From Euryarchaeota archaeon UBA558 (GTDB taxonomy: Archaea; Thermoplasmatota; Poseidoniia; Poseidoniales; Thalassarchaeaceae), in NCBI GenBank assembly GCA_002507175.1, contig DAZE01000008.1, positions 24,174 through 88,173 of the forward strand: DNA of 64,000 nt, given 5' to 3'. Below the pieces are notes generated by a model that saw only the letters and a program-made list of their open reading frames with translations, was not told the DNA's origin and did not search any database. The position numbers and the translations under genes are program-made. Shown one piece after another: positions 41,844 to 51,633 of the stretch. Positions within the stretch are counted from its first letter, which is position 1; the number at the start of each line of letters is the position of its first letter.

Positions 41844-42794
41844 ATGGACCAGAACCCTTTGGCTAGAATAAGAACTGAGTCCAGAAAATGGTGGGATAGG
41901 TCATCTTTGGGGAGACCCGATAAAGGAGGTCTCATTCTTACACCAACTGATGTTGTTTTCTGTCATTTACACCGAAATATGACCTATCCAAATTTGGATT
42001 GGCTTAGCGTAATCTTAGCAGACCGGCCAGAATTGATATTCGAATCACTAGTTAACGAAGCACTAAGATTACCAGGCAACAAGGTGGTCTGGCATGACCA
42101 TTTTAAGCCCATGTCCCTGTCTCACGCACCCGGTACAAACGCTCTGAGATGGAACTCGAATGGCCACCCTGATAAGGGGTCTCCTGATAGTGAAGTAAGA
42201 TGGTTTCATGCCAGATCTGATTTCCATCCAGCAGAATTGTTGGATTGGACCAATGAAGTAAACAAAGTAGGGAGATTGGCCGAGATTCTGATCGTGGACG
42301 ACGATCTTGATGTCGTCAGCTACAGGTTGCAGGAGTTTTCCCCAAGAGGGGAAGCTGACCAAAAAAAACTAGCATTGGGAGATAGTATACGGCTTGTTGA
42401 CCGCTCTAGTTTCGCATTACTGGATTCTGAACATAAATTGCCCTCTTACCTTGGTGGATACGTGATTGACGAAAATCAACACCAACAAATTGAGGAATCT
42501 AAAGCAAGAGTTTACCGGGATCTCATAGATAGGGGGTTGTTCGTTAGAAGCGGATTCAAGTATGGGGTCAGGTGGAGGGCCTACGTTAAGTCTGATTTTT
42601 CCGATCATGCACCTTGGCTAATAAGCCAACCAGACTCCTCCCCAACAGATTGGATATCTGCTTGTCAGGGGTCGAGATTGGCCTCGGGGGTTGGGAAAAC
42701 CATGTTGATACCAGTGATCCAAAAGAATGTCAGATATCTTGGTGTGTTAAGACCACCATCTGATTCTAGATGGAATCTGAATAGACGAAATTAA
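41844..42794 (+). CDS. endA: tRNA-splicing endonuclease
   Basis: Cuts introns from archaeal pre-tRNA. The 316-residue length indicates the two-domain (alpha-2 homodimer) architecture. The C-terminal catalytic domain starts at about residue 220 (RVYRDLIDRGLFVRSGFKYG) and the catalytic triad is visible as Y247 (RWRAY), H255 (DHAPWLI) and K285 (GVGKTMLI). The N-terminal half is a divergent repeat without the triad. It is divergent from the PfkB-like gene and overlaps the convergent M6 protease gene by 29 bases. Confidence 0.85.
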   Translation: MDQNPLARIRTESRKWWDRSSLGRPDKGGLILTPTDVVFCHLHRNMTYPNLDWLSVILADRPELIFESLVNEALRLPGNKVVWHDHFKPMSLSHAPGTNALRWNSNGHPDKGSPDSEVRWFHARSDFHPAELLDWTNEVNKVGRLAEILIVDDDLDVVSYRLQEFSPRGEADQKKLALGDSIRLVDRSSFALLDSEHKLPSYLGGYVIDENQHQQIEESKARVYRDLIDRGLFVRSGFKYGVRWRAYVKSDFSDHAPWLISQPDSSPTDWISACQGSRLASGVGKTMLIPVIQKNVRYLGVLRPPSDSRWNLNRRN

Positions 42795-44799
42795 CTTCCT
42801 GTTGTAAATCTGATTCACCCGTAAATCTTGTTTTATTTTCATTACCCCTTTTTGGGGGTTTGTATGAAGATATAGCCAATAACAAAATCGCAAGTGAAAT
42901 GCCGTTCGAGGGGGTTGATATCCACTCCAGGATAGGTATATTGCTCATCCTAGATTCGGTGTACAAGACAAATGGCAAATGGGTCTGAATTCCATTATCA
43001 TCAACAAGTACAACCGCTCCCCTCGCTACCATGTTCGATCTCAAAAGTCCATTTGGGTTGATTGAGAGTGGTATTGATTCGCCTGATTCCAATGACATTG
43101 TGGAGTCAATTTCCACAACGCGGGCTGCAGGACCATCTATGTGCAGGTTGTAAAACATAGTTCCCACCCCGATCATCTCGGTGTCAAGCATTATGGCTTG
43201 TTCTTTACTTGAGTCGATGTCAAACCGAACCTCTCTTTCCACGATTTTGTGATTGACTTCGAACCATTTTGTCAGAACGTCTGCATCTATGGCAAGATCC
43301 CCATCGTGATTTAGACAACCTACAGTCAGATTGAGGGTTCCCTTCAACCTTGAGGTCTCAGATAGTTCTAGCACTGTAAGGTTGTAATGACCACTAGTAA
43401 GGAACTCGCGGTATACTAATCCATCAGATTCAGAGGGCGACCATCTAGAATTAATTTCTAATTCACAATCATCCTCTAGAAACACATGAGCTGATAGTGT
43501 TTCATTTTCTAACAATACTATTGGAGATCGTTCGATGTTTACGAGAACGGCAGGCTCTGATACTATCACATCTATCAGAGCATTACCTTCTCGGATATTG
43601 ACTATTTCGACTGACCAAGGTACTATTTTACCCGTAGAGTCCCTTATTATGATTCCTTGATTGCCAAACATTGAGCCTGGTTGAAATGTATCTGTGTATT
43701 CCCCATCATTGTCCCCCAAAATTAGTGCGTCATTTGCATCAGCTTCAATGATGTAAGTCCAAGGGTATTGGGGGTTGGAATTCAGCATGTTTTCCTCAAT
43801 GTCCCCGTTTGCAGTATCCTGGTACTCAATCAAAATTCCATGTCCGGGTAAACTTCGATCGAAACCGTTGTTATCTCGATAAGTAATGTAAACCGTCTCG
43901 TTGTGGTTAACGGGAATAATTGCCACGTCGCCAGTTTGGCTGAATGAAGATATCGTATAATTTGCATTGACTTTTGTATCTATTTCGATAAGTTCCCTAC
44001 CAGGATCAATTATCGATAGTGTAGATGCAGTTGGAAGCGCTGGAATTAAACCGCCACCATTCCAATTGCCGCTTGCCATGATCCCCCAATCACCAATACC
44101 ATTCCAGTCTCTGGATGGCACATCACCATGTACATCATAGAGGTCGTATCCCCCCATTTGGTGAAACATCTCGTGGATTATTGTCCCGATACCAGATTTC
44201 ACCGAAGATATAGTGTAATGTTGAAATTTGAAGCCGTTGTGCCTTACTTCGTCATCCAAATAAGAAAAATGAGACCATATTGAATCAGGACCACCTCCTG
44301 TTTCCTGTGGTTCTGATCCGTAGAGGAATAATACCCTGTCAATTACCCCGTCCCCATTTAGGTCATGTTTAGCTAAATCTGAGTTAATGGAGGAGATCGA
44401 AGAGACTATCAAATCTTGTACTAGAGAATCCCGTTCCAAATTATCAGACCCGTAGTGATTTATTGGATATGTCGGGATAATTGTTTCAGATATCGAATAT
44501 TGCAGATCAGTCCTTCCAGCGCTCGCCTGCCGCAAGTATGCGGCGGCACCGTCTTCCCCTTGCATAATCTCTCTTACTTCTGATAATAACACATCTTCAG
44601 AAGATGAATCTTCGCTGAATCTAAAATTCATTGGCACTATCAACCAAAACTCTTGATTCTGTAATGGTACCAATTCAGGCCGCTCAATTTGGTCATTGTT
44701 ATCCCTGGTGAATAATGCATTAATTTCACTTGACTGCAGTTGAATGGTTGATATGGCGATCATCACAAGGACCAACACAACCTTCCGGATTACCCCCAT
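42766..44799 (-). CDS. secreted M6-family metalloprotease
   Basis: A 677-residue protein with a signal peptide (residues ~1-24). The catalytic motif HExxHxxGxxDLYD appears as HEMFHQMGGYDLYD, followed by a Trp/Gly-rich segment typical of immune-inhibitor-A-type (M6) proteases. Several beta domains follow, and a membrane segment lies near the C-terminus (about 638-655, GISLAILLLAISSY) before a charged tail. It is probably a cell-surface protease. Confidence 0.85.
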   Translation of the reverse strand: MGVIRKVVLVLVMIAISTIQLQSSEINALFTRDNNDQIERPELVPLQNQEFWLIVPMNFRFSEDSSSEDVLLSEVREIMQGEDGAAAYLRQASAGRTDLQYSISETIIPTYPINHYGSDNLERDSLVQDLIVSSISSINSDLAKHDLNGDGVIDRVLFLYGSEPQETGGGPDSIWSHFSYLDDEVRHNGFKFQHYTISSVKSGIGTIIHEMFHQMGGYDLYDVHGDVPSRDWNGIGDWGIMASGNWNGGGLIPALPTASTLSIIDPGRELIEIDTKVNANYTISSFSQTGDVAIIPVNHNETVYITYRDNNGFDRSLPGHGILIEYQDTANGDIEENMLNSNPQYPWTYIIEADANDALILGDNDGEYTDTFQPGSMFGNQGIIIRDSTGKIVPWSVEIVNIREGNALIDVIVSEPAVLVNIERSPIVLLENETLSAHVFLEDDCELEINSRWSPSESDGLVYREFLTSGHYNLTVLELSETSRLKGTLNLTVGCLNHDGDLAIDADVLTKWFEVNHKIVEREVRFDIDSSKEQAIMLDTEMIGVGTMFYNLHIDGPAARVVEIDSTMSLESGESIPLSINPNGLLRSNMVARGAVVLVDDNGIQTHLPFVLYTESRMSNIPILEWISTPSNGISLAILLLAISSYKPPKRGNENKTRFTGESDLQQEVNFVYSDSI

Positions 44800-44856
44800 G
44801 CTTGTATCGAATAGATTTCTAGTCTTGAAAGAACCCCTATACTGGATATCAATTTT

Positions 44857-45573
44857 CTAAATTTCCGCAGATCGGAAATTACTGGAAATAAGTTTGGAGA
44901 TACTTTCAGAAATATTTGCAAGTCCGAAAATAATGACTATTCTCAAACCATCGAAGTTGTCTGCCATCGCTACAATTAGCAATGCTCCAAATATCAAATG
45001 AAACCTCATCCTTATAGATGTATTTCGTTCAAAATCTGGAATTAAGATTCTGGTTGTTGATAAAATGCAAATAAGGGTGATAATGATAGTGAATATCCAA
45101 GAGATAGATAAAGAAAATTTTGCGATGGAAACTGGGTCAATCATTGCTTCAACCCCATCTATTTCATCTGATAATACCACGAGAGAAGCAATTTTGGGGG
45201 TAATGTAAATTACGAAAAGTATTGCAGTGGGCACCATGAGTGACACAGTGAAAAATAATTTCTGGATTGCTTGCCTCTCTCTCTCGTACAAGCCACTCTC
45301 CATGAATATGTAGAGGCCCCTACAAAATAGTGGAAATGACGATATCAAACCAAGTAGTATAGATGCCGACCACCTCATAGTGTACCAGTCATATGGGGAA
45401 TATAGAGTCAATGTCAAGTCGTCTTCGCTTGAAAAAACTTCAATCCATTGTTCTATCAGCCCTTGAATAAAGAAGCTAATAATCAATGAAATCAGGCCAC
45501 AGAGTACGATTGAGGGCATGATTGAGGCCCGGAGGTCTCCTAGGTGTTGTTGAATCGTCTTTTGGGGCTGCAG
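44857..45573 (-). CDS. tatC: twin-arginine translocase subunit TatC
   Basis: TatC is the signal-recognition core of the Tat export system. The protein has about six membrane segments and the conserved GLYERERQAI segment after TM2. The conserved N-terminal signature (HLxELR) is present as HLGDLR, but it lies upstream of the first ATG (45519). The frame is open back to the stop of the preceding gene, and the only plausible starts are ATT 45579 or CTG 45573, just after a GAGGT ribosome site. From the CTG the length is 238 residues, normal for TatC. Confidence 0.82.
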   Translation of the reverse strand: MQPQKTIQQHLGDLRASIMPSIVLCGLISLIISFFIQGLIEQWIEVFSSEDDLTLTLYSPYDWYTMRWSASILLGLISSFPLFCRGLYIFMESGLYERERQAIQKLFFTVSLMVPTAILFVIYITPKIASLVVLSDEIDGVEAMIDPVSIAKFSLSISWIFTIIITLICILSTTRILIPDFERNTSIRMRFHLIFGALLIVAMADNFDGLRIVIIFGLANISESISKLISSNFRSAEI

Positions 45574-45582
45574 ATCAATACC

Positions 45583-46608
45583 TCATAGCATGTCCTTAGG
45601 GGCGAGGGGCGCCCTGGCCGCCAATATTGTCCTGTAGATGCCATATGCCGCCCATACAGAACAGAAATATGCCACACCTGTCAGGAACCAATTGTAATCC
45701 TGAGCAGTCCATGATACAGCTATGTACAGGGCAATCAAGCATGCTATTGCTCTGCGGGTCGCCTGCGGGTAGGCCAGTTCCATTGCAAGTGGTTCGGGCC
45801 CTTCATCGTACCGCCTCTCTAGAATCTCCTTCTGGAAAACAGCACCTACTATGAGTGCTACGAGGGAGGCCCAGTATAGTTGATTACCATTAGAAAAGAC
45901 CGAATCTGCTATCCTAGATTGGCGTTCTTGTTCTTCTGCTTCTGGCGAATCTTCAACGAGGAAAAGAGCATCATATGAGCCTACGGATACGGTTCTAGTT
46001 TCCAGAGTAGCAACGTTGTCATCATTCTCGATAGTTCCTGGGGCATTGATGGTAAATGATAGCATGTTCCAGTAATCATCATCTCCCGGCGCTCCATCTC
46101 CGTTGACTGAATTACCAGCAACCCAGAAGTGAATGTCGCCCTCGTCCTCCGTCGGGGCTTGCCACGTCAATGACCAGATTCCTGTGTCTGAAGTTTCAGA
46201 GTGGGAGACATCGCCTTGTGAATCCTCTGCTATTCTAAGCTCCTGATCTTCTTGCCATGTGAAAGTACCAACGTCCCCAGATGTTATGACGAAACCGGCT
46301 TGAGTGTTACCATCATCACCGGCTAGTGTATGGGAATCTGCTACTTGGATAGTGAAGTCATAGATCTCAGAGGTAGCATATTGTATCGGGACACCAGTAA
46401 CCATTACTACGGCTCGCTCAGATATCTGTCCATTGTTATGACAACTACATCCATATTCAGCCGTTGGGTTCCCGTCCCCGTTGAGGTAAGGGGGACCTCC
46501 ACTGTTGCCCAATGCTGGCAGAGACAACAGACATATTGTGAATAGCGCTATGGCAGAACGCCGGAGTATCTGATTGCCCATGTTTCCTCCCCATATTCTC
46601 GTGCTCAT
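45583..46608 (-). CDS. secreted membrane-anchored protein, choice-of-anchor V-like, with CSCH motif
   Basis: A 341-residue protein with an N-terminal signal (ILRRSAIALFTICLLSLPALG, containing a twin Arg). The exterior domain resembles the choice-of-anchor V domain (HFWVAGNSVNGDG and SLTWQAP), which normally has a CXXCH haem-like motif near its start; here it reads C54-S-C56-H57, one residue short. About three membrane segments follow at 240-330. A second start lies at 46581. The gene directly precedes tatC. Confidence 0.75.
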   Translation of the reverse strand: MSTRIWGGNMGNQILRRSAIALFTICLLSLPALGNSGGPPYLNGDGNPTAEYGCSCHNNGQISERAVVMVTGVPIQYATSEIYDFTIQVADSHTLAGDDGNTQAGFVITSGDVGTFTWQEDQELRIAEDSQGDVSHSETSDTGIWSLTWQAPTEDEGDIHFWVAGNSVNGDGAPGDDDYWNMLSFTINAPGTIENDDNVATLETRTVSVGSYDALFLVEDSPEAEEQERQSRIADSVFSNGNQLYWASLVALIVGAVFQKEILERRYDEGPEPLAMELAYPQATRRAIACLIALYIAVSWTAQDYNWFLTGVAYFCSVWAAYGIYRTILAARAPLAPKDML

Positions 46609-46630
46609 AATCGTTCCTCGGGTATTCCCT

Positions 46631-48040
46631 TCAATACTCTTTAATCGCGGTATTAAGTTCTGTCATCATCTTCTTACCGTCACCGAATAGCATCATTGTC
46701 TTGTCCATGTAGAATAGATCATTGTCGACACCAGCGTATCCTACGGATAGACTTCTTTTAATGATGACAACAGATCTAGCAAGATCCGCATCGATAATTG
46801 GCATTCCTGCTAGTGGCCCTTCTCCTGACCTTGCAACCGGATTGCATGTGTCGTTCGCTCCTATTATCACCGCTGCATCAGCCTCGGGCAGTTCTGGGTT
46901 GATCTCATCCATCTCGATGAGCTGGTCATAAGGAACACTGGCCTCTGCCAATAGAACGTTCATGTGACCGGGCATCCTACCAGCGACTGGATGTATGGCA
47001 TACTTGACCTCGGTCCCAAATTTCTCGGATAGCAAATCAGCAAATTCTTTGACTTGATGTTGACATTGGCTAACAGCCATTCCGTAGCCCGGTACAATTA
47101 CGACCTTCTGTGCCCCATCTAGAATCATTGCAACTTCGTCAGGATCGCTGCCAACTTTTGTTCTGGTGACAGATTCCTTTTCTGATCCGCCAAATGATTT
47201 GAATAACACATCCATTAGCCTTCTATTCATTGCTTTACACATGATGAAGGTCAGAATTAGGCCACTTGCTCCGACCAAGGATCCTGCAATTATCAAAACT
47301 GGGTTCGATATTATGAACCCGGTAAAGGCTGCTGCTATACCGGACAATGAATTTAGCAGGCTAACAACTACTGGCATATCGGCGCCGCCAATTGGCAGGA
47401 CGAGTATAACGCCTAATATGCAAGAAAGTAGTATGAGTGCCCATATCACCTCGAGATCATCTGGCGCCATTACCGAGAGATAGATCATATAGAGGGCGGT
47501 ACCAACAGCAATTGCTTTGACTGGATTAAGCCATGATGGCCCCCAAGTCGGGAATCTCCTCCATTTCCCAAGGATGTTGAATCCACCCTTTAGCTTGGCA
47601 AAAGCTACGAGGGAACCTGTCAGGGTCATCCACCCTACTAGTGCTGAGAGGCCTATCGCAGTCCACGCTACGTGAAGCTCGAGCCCATTCGGTATGGTAT
47701 CTGACTCTATTGCCGAGTAAATTTCTGCAAGTGCGACTAATGCACTAGCAGCTCCCCCAAAACCGTTGAACAGTGCCACGAGTTCCGGCATCCCAGTCAT
47801 TTCAACCCTAATAGCTAGCCAAGACCCAATTACGGCCCCAATTAAAATTCCGGATGCGATCAGTATGGGGGACTCTATCAAATCAATTTCAAGGATTACA
47901 GTGACCACTGCTATGAGCATGCCAATAGCACCCATCTGATTCCCCCTAGGAGCGGTTCTGGGGTGTCCTAGCATCTTCAAACCGAAGATGAAAAATGTTG
48001 CCGAAATTAGGTATCCGATCTGATACCACTGGGGATCCAT
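46631..48040 (-). CDS. pntB: proton-translocating NAD(P) transhydrogenase, beta subunit
   Basis: Domain III and part of the membrane domain of the transhydrogenase, which couples proton flow to hydride transfer from NADH to NADP+. The 469-residue protein has about nine membrane segments (1-270) and the NADP-binding C-terminal domain with VPGYGMAVSQCQH, HPVAGRMPGHMNVLLAEA and GANDTCNP. It starts one base after the pntA2 stop, as third gene of the operon. Confidence 0.95.
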   Translation of the reverse strand: MDPQWYQIGYLISATFFIFGLKMLGHPRTAPRGNQMGAIGMLIAVVTVILEIDLIESPILIASGILIGAVIGSWLAIRVEMTGMPELVALFNGFGGAASALVALAEIYSAIESDTIPNGLELHVAWTAIGLSALVGWMTLTGSLVAFAKLKGGFNILGKWRRFPTWGPSWLNPVKAIAVGTALYMIYLSVMAPDDLEVIWALILLSCILGVILVLPIGGADMPVVVSLLNSLSGIAAAFTGFIISNPVLIIAGSLVGASGLILTFIMCKAMNRRLMDVLFKSFGGSEKESVTRTKVGSDPDEVAMILDGAQKVVIVPGYGMAVSQCQHQVKEFADLLSEKFGTEVKYAIHPVAGRMPGHMNVLLAEASVPYDQLIEMDEINPELPEADAAVIIGANDTCNPVARSGEGPLAGMPIIDADLARSVVIIKRSLSVGYAGVDNDLFYMDKTMMLFGDGKKMMTELNTAIKEY

Positions 48041-48355
48041 CTAGTCTCCTCTCCCTTTTTTCTTGCCGGCAATCATTTGCAGCATCCTGTTAGTTACAGC
48101 AAAGCCACCGACTACGTTCACCGTAGCTAGTATGAGAGCGAGAAATGCGATTACACCTGATATTTGGGTTTGGCCCGCTTCGTACAACACATTGGCTCCA
48201 ATAATTGCTCCAACAATGCTGATTCCGGAGATTGCGTTAGCGCCACTCATTAGAGGTGTGTGGAGTGTGGGTGGAACTTTGGTGATTAGTTCAAATCCTA
48301 GGAATATGGCAAGTGCGAATAAGGTCAGGCTTGCAATCAGTGTCGTGGGTTCCAT
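48041..48355 (-). CDS. pntA2: NAD(P) transhydrogenase, alpha subunit part 2 (membrane)
   Basis: A 104-residue membrane protein with three helices forming the domain II part of the alpha subunit. The segments ELITKVPPTLHTPLMSGANAISG and FLALILATVNVVGGFAVTNRML are diagnostic. The split alpha subunit is common in archaea and many bacteria. Its start overlaps the pntA1 stop by one base. Confidence 0.95.
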   Translation of the reverse strand: MEPTTLIASLTLFALAIFLGFELITKVPPTLHTPLMSGANAISGISIVGAIIGANVLYEAGQTQISGVIAFLALILATVNVVGGFAVTNRMLQMIAGKKKGRGD

Positions 48356-49515
48356 CAGAGCACCTCGGAGAGTCTGGTTTGGTTTTCATGAATTTTACCA
48401 TCTCGACAGACGAGAACTCCTCCCATCCCTTTGACATGGAAGTCTGTGCCCAAGGGTGCCCCTACGAGGATGTCATCAGATTCTGAGATATTGAATTCTC
48501 CATCCTTGACGAGTGAGGTCAGGAATGTAGTTAGGTTATTGGAAAATAACATGCTCGCGGTGTTGGGTATCGTCCCTGGAAGATTGCAGATCCCGATAAC
48601 CTGTACGCCATGTTCTGTCTTGATGATTTCATTCTTGACGGTTGCATCACAATTTCCGCCAACGTCTGAGTTCATATCAACTATCACAGCGCCTGGCTTG
48701 AATGTGCTTACAGCAGACTCTGGAATTGTGATTGGAGCTGGCCTCCCAAAAATCCTTGCGGTGGTGATGATCAAATCTGCATCAGAGGCTACTTGACAAA
48801 CGGTTTCATTTACTTTGTTTATGAATTCTGGAGTCAATGGTTTGGCATATCCAGAATCATCCTCGAAGTCATCCATGCCATCTACGTGTATGAATCGCCC
48901 ACCTACAGATTCTATCTGTTCTGCAGCTGATTTCCTGACATCTGAAGCATATACCACGGCGCCCAATCTCTTGGCAGTGGCTATGGCCTGGAGACCTGCA
49001 ACACCAGACCCCATAATAACAACCTTGGACGGTTTGACAGTTCCAGCAGAAGTGGTCATCATTGGTATTGCCTTTGGCACCATGGAAGCACCTAGAATAA
49101 CAGACCTGTATCCAGCAAGATTATCCTGGCTAGAATTAACGTCCATAGATTGAGCCCTGGAAATCCTTCTGGGAATCATGTCAAGGCTCAACAAAGTGAC
49201 TTTCTTGTCGTTGCATAGGTTGACTCGTCTAGGATTTCTGAACGGATCCGCGACACATACTAAGACGCACTCGTCAGGTACATCTTCCAGGTTGGGAAAA
49301 CCAATTGAGACCAAAATATTGGATTTGACAACCTCATTTCGATTGACAACCTTGGCACCCATATTTTCATATTCCGAATCAGAATGATTTGATCTATCAC
49401 CGGCACCTGTCTCGATGCTTACTTCAAAACCAGCTTTGATGAGTTTCTTGACTGAATTTGGAACAATAGAAACCCGATTTTCACTATCGTTTTCCCTAAT
49501 TACTCCTATGTGCAT
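48355..49515 (-). CDS. pntA1: NAD(P) transhydrogenase, alpha subunit part 1 (NAD-binding)
   Basis: The soluble NAD(H)-binding domain I, 386 residues and related to alanine dehydrogenase. Landmarks are IGVIRENDSENRVSIVP at the N-terminus, the VIMGSGVAGLQAIATAKRLGA Rossmann loop region and the GNC motif. The ATG at 49515 (MHIGV) is preferred to 49524. It heads the pntA1-A2-B operon and is divergent from malate dehydrogenase, a natural NAD(H) source. Confidence 0.93.
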   Translation of the reverse strand: MHIGVIRENDSENRVSIVPNSVKKLIKAGFEVSIETGAGDRSNHSDSEYENMGAKVVNRNEVVKSNILVSIGFPNLEDVPDECVLVCVADPFRNPRRVNLCNDKKVTLLSLDMIPRRISRAQSMDVNSSQDNLAGYRSVILGASMVPKAIPMMTTSAGTVKPSKVVIMGSGVAGLQAIATAKRLGAVVYASDVRKSAAEQIESVGGRFIHVDGMDDFEDDSGYAKPLTPEFINKVNETVCQVASDADLIITTARIFGRPAPITIPESAVSTFKPGAVIVDMNSDVGGNCDATVKNEIIKTEHGVQVIGICNLPGTIPNTASMLFSNNLTTFLTSLVKDGEFNISESDDILVGAPLGTDFHVKGMGGVLVCRDGKIHENQTRLSEVL

Positions 49516-49646
49516 TACCAACATCCTCCAGGTAGGCTATCCCAAGTTGATCTTCGCTCACGCAGGCACCTCTTGAACACGTCGGATGATCGAACAATAT
49601 AGTCAAACTTGAGAAAACCCAAGTACTGGCCCCTAGAGGATGGAGC

Positions 49647-50594
49647 ATGAGCACAGGTAAGAGGACGATTGCAGTCATAGGTGCAGGAAATGTTGGGGCC
49701 ACGTGTGCCTTTTCTCTGGCGGAACGGAAATTAGGAAATATTGTCATGTTAGATATATTTGAGGGGTTTGCTAAAGGTAAGGCACTAGACATGAGTCAAG
49801 CCGCTCAGATCCTGAATTACGACGGGGTTGTAAAAGGGACATCATCATATCAAGACATAGAGGGGGCAGAGGTCGTTGTCGTAACCTCTGGCTTCCCAAG
49901 GAAACCTGGAATGACACGGGAGGACTTGATTTCGAAAAATGCCTCGATAATTAGTGAAGTAGGCGCTGGAATAAAAAAATACGCCCCGGATTCGATTGTA
50001 ATTGTTGTCACAAACCCATTAGATCTGATGACATATCACATGTGGAAGGCTACAGGCTTTCCACATCATCGAGTCGTGGGACAGGCAGGCATATTGGATT
50101 CTGCAAGGATGACACATTTTGTCGCTGACGCCGTGGGAGTTTCCAACGAGGATGTACATGCCATGGTTCTTGGGGGACATGGAGACACAATGGTCCCACT
50201 CCCGAGGTATACAACTGTTTCAGGCATCCCCATCACACAACTATTGGACTCTGAAACCATAGAACGGATCGGTATCAGAACAGCAGGTGGTGGAGGTGAG
50301 ATCGTCAAATTACTGGAACGGGGATCCGCGTTTTACGCGCCAGGAAATGCCGCAGCTGTGATGGCTGAGTCAATTTTGGAAGATAGACGTAGATTGCTGC
50401 CGTGTTCCGCTTACTTAACAGGGCAGTATGGCTTAGAAGATGTCTACATTGGCGTGCCTGTGGTACTGGGAAAAAACGGTGTTGAGAGAATTGTAGAGTT
50501 AGATCTGGAGAAGTCAGAACTGACCAGTCTCCAAAAATCTGGAACCTTCTACAAATCACAATTGTCAGATGTACTTGGATGGGGATTAAATTAA
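49647..50594 (+). CDS. mdh: malate dehydrogenase (LDH-like type)
   Basis: Oxidises malate to oxaloacetate with NAD+. In this 315-residue protein the Rossmann motif is GAGNVGAT, the substrate loop is GFPRKPGMTR with the Arg that selects malate over lactate, followed by VTNPLDLMTY and the catalytic His in LGGHGDTMVPL. It belongs to the tetrameric [LDH-like] group common in archaea and bacteria. It is divergent from the transhydrogenase operon, with about 130 bases between starts. Confidence 0.93.
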   Translation: MSTGKRTIAVIGAGNVGATCAFSLAERKLGNIVMLDIFEGFAKGKALDMSQAAQILNYDGVVKGTSSYQDIEGAEVVVVTSGFPRKPGMTREDLISKNASIISEVGAGIKKYAPDSIVIVVTNPLDLMTYHMWKATGFPHHRVVGQAGILDSARMTHFVADAVGVSNEDVHAMVLGGHGDTMVPLPRYTTVSGIPITQLLDSETIERIGIRTAGGGGEIVKLLERGSAFYAPGNAAAVMAESILEDRRRLLPCSAYLTGQYGLEDVYIGVPVVLGKNGVERIVELDLEKSELTSLQKSGTFYKSQLSDVLGWGLN

Positions 50595-50712
50595 CCGAAT
50601 AGAGCACTATGTTCATCTTGAACATGATGGTAGGATACTTCTCGTGGACCGAGAAGGCAGGGGGCCAAGAAAAGCTCGCCCTGGCAGGCAATATCATGAT
50701 CAAGAAGACATA

Positions 50713-51393
50713 ATGAGACTACCAACACCCACAGAAGTGGCGGATATGGGTATTGAGTATGTACCCAGAAGAGTCAACATCTACAGCTTGGGCAATCGCA
50801 ATGTAAGAATCGAATTATCGACACCAGATATCTCCTGGCCCTCAGATTGGGCATGGAAGGATTCGCTGATATCTGATAATGCGGTTGATCCCGTCGCCCG
50901 AGAGTCGGTTTACAGAACAATGCACAGAGTTGTGAGTAAAGTCGTGTTAATCAACGATGATAGGCAGGTGCTATTAGTGAAGGTGACTCGGGGTTTTTTT
51001 GCAGGGTTTTGGACTTTACCAGGTGGATTCGTAGACTACGGTGAACATCCCAGAGACGGAGCAATCAGAGAAGTGAAGGAAGAATTGGGCTTGGTAATCT
51101 CAATACCAGACCACAATGGAGAAACTGGGCCTAGAACTGAAGAAGTCTGTGAATATGTACTGAGGGAGGCAATATTCAACGACGAGGGGATCGATTGGAT
51201 CTCACTCACATACAAATCTGATTTTGTCGATAGGGGGCAGAAAATTACCCCCAAAGACGACGAGATAGAAGAGGCGAGATGGTTCGACGTAGATGAGGCT
51301 GTTAACAGGTGTGTATCAGTTTTTGACAGAGATGCAATAGTGACGCTTGTGGGTGATAATCAATCATCATCGGATTCCCAAGATTCTATGTAA
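50713..51393 (+). CDS. Nudix hydrolase
   Basis: A 226-residue protein with a complete Nudix box (GX5EX7REVXEELGL), found in GGFVDYGEHPRDGAIREV and the next residues. The segment WTLPGGF before it is typical. The N-terminal ~80 residues are of unknown fold. The substrate (nucleoside diphosphate derivative) cannot be predicted. The frame is open to 50644; the ATG at 50713 is chosen. Its 3' end overlaps the small membrane gene by 34 bases. Confidence 0.88.
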   Translation: MRLPTPTEVADMGIEYVPRRVNIYSLGNRNVRIELSTPDISWPSDWAWKDSLISDNAVDPVARESVYRTMHRVVSKVVLINDDRQVLLVKVTRGFFAGFWTLPGGFVDYGEHPRDGAIREVKEELGLVISIPDHNGETGPRTEEVCEYVLREAIFNDEGIDWISLTYKSDFVDRGQKITPKDDEIEEARWFDVDEAVNRCVSVFDRDAIVTLVGDNQSSSDSQDSM

Positions 51394-51569
51394 TCCACTA
51401 ACATGTTTAGGAAGTTGCTGATATAACCAAATGCGAGAGAGAAAACTGCACCATACACTAGCATGTCAGAGGCTGATGCTGTTGATACGATTGATTCTCC
51501 GACGATGCTAGCACTTGAGAACCAAGAAAATAAGATCCCTATGCTGAAACCTTGTGTGAACCAGTTCAT
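51360..51569 (-). CDS. small membrane protein
   Basis: A 69-residue protein with a membrane segment at residues ~6-28 (GFSIGILFSWFSSASIVGE) and a second at ~36-58 (MLVYGAVFSLAFGYISNFLNML), and an acidic tail. A strong ribosome site (GGGGGAGGC) lies 2 bases before the ATG, which supports it as a real gene. The function is unknown. It overlaps the end of the convergent Nudix gene. Confidence 0.6.
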   Translation of the reverse strand: MNWFTQGFSIGILFSWFSSASIVGESIVSTASASDMLVYGAVFSLAFGYISNFLNMLVDYIESWESDDD

Positions 51570-51633
51570 TTGCCTCCCCCATCGGCAGGGTCTGCGATTA
51601 CATTATGCCTATGAACCTCACCTTCGGGTGTTA

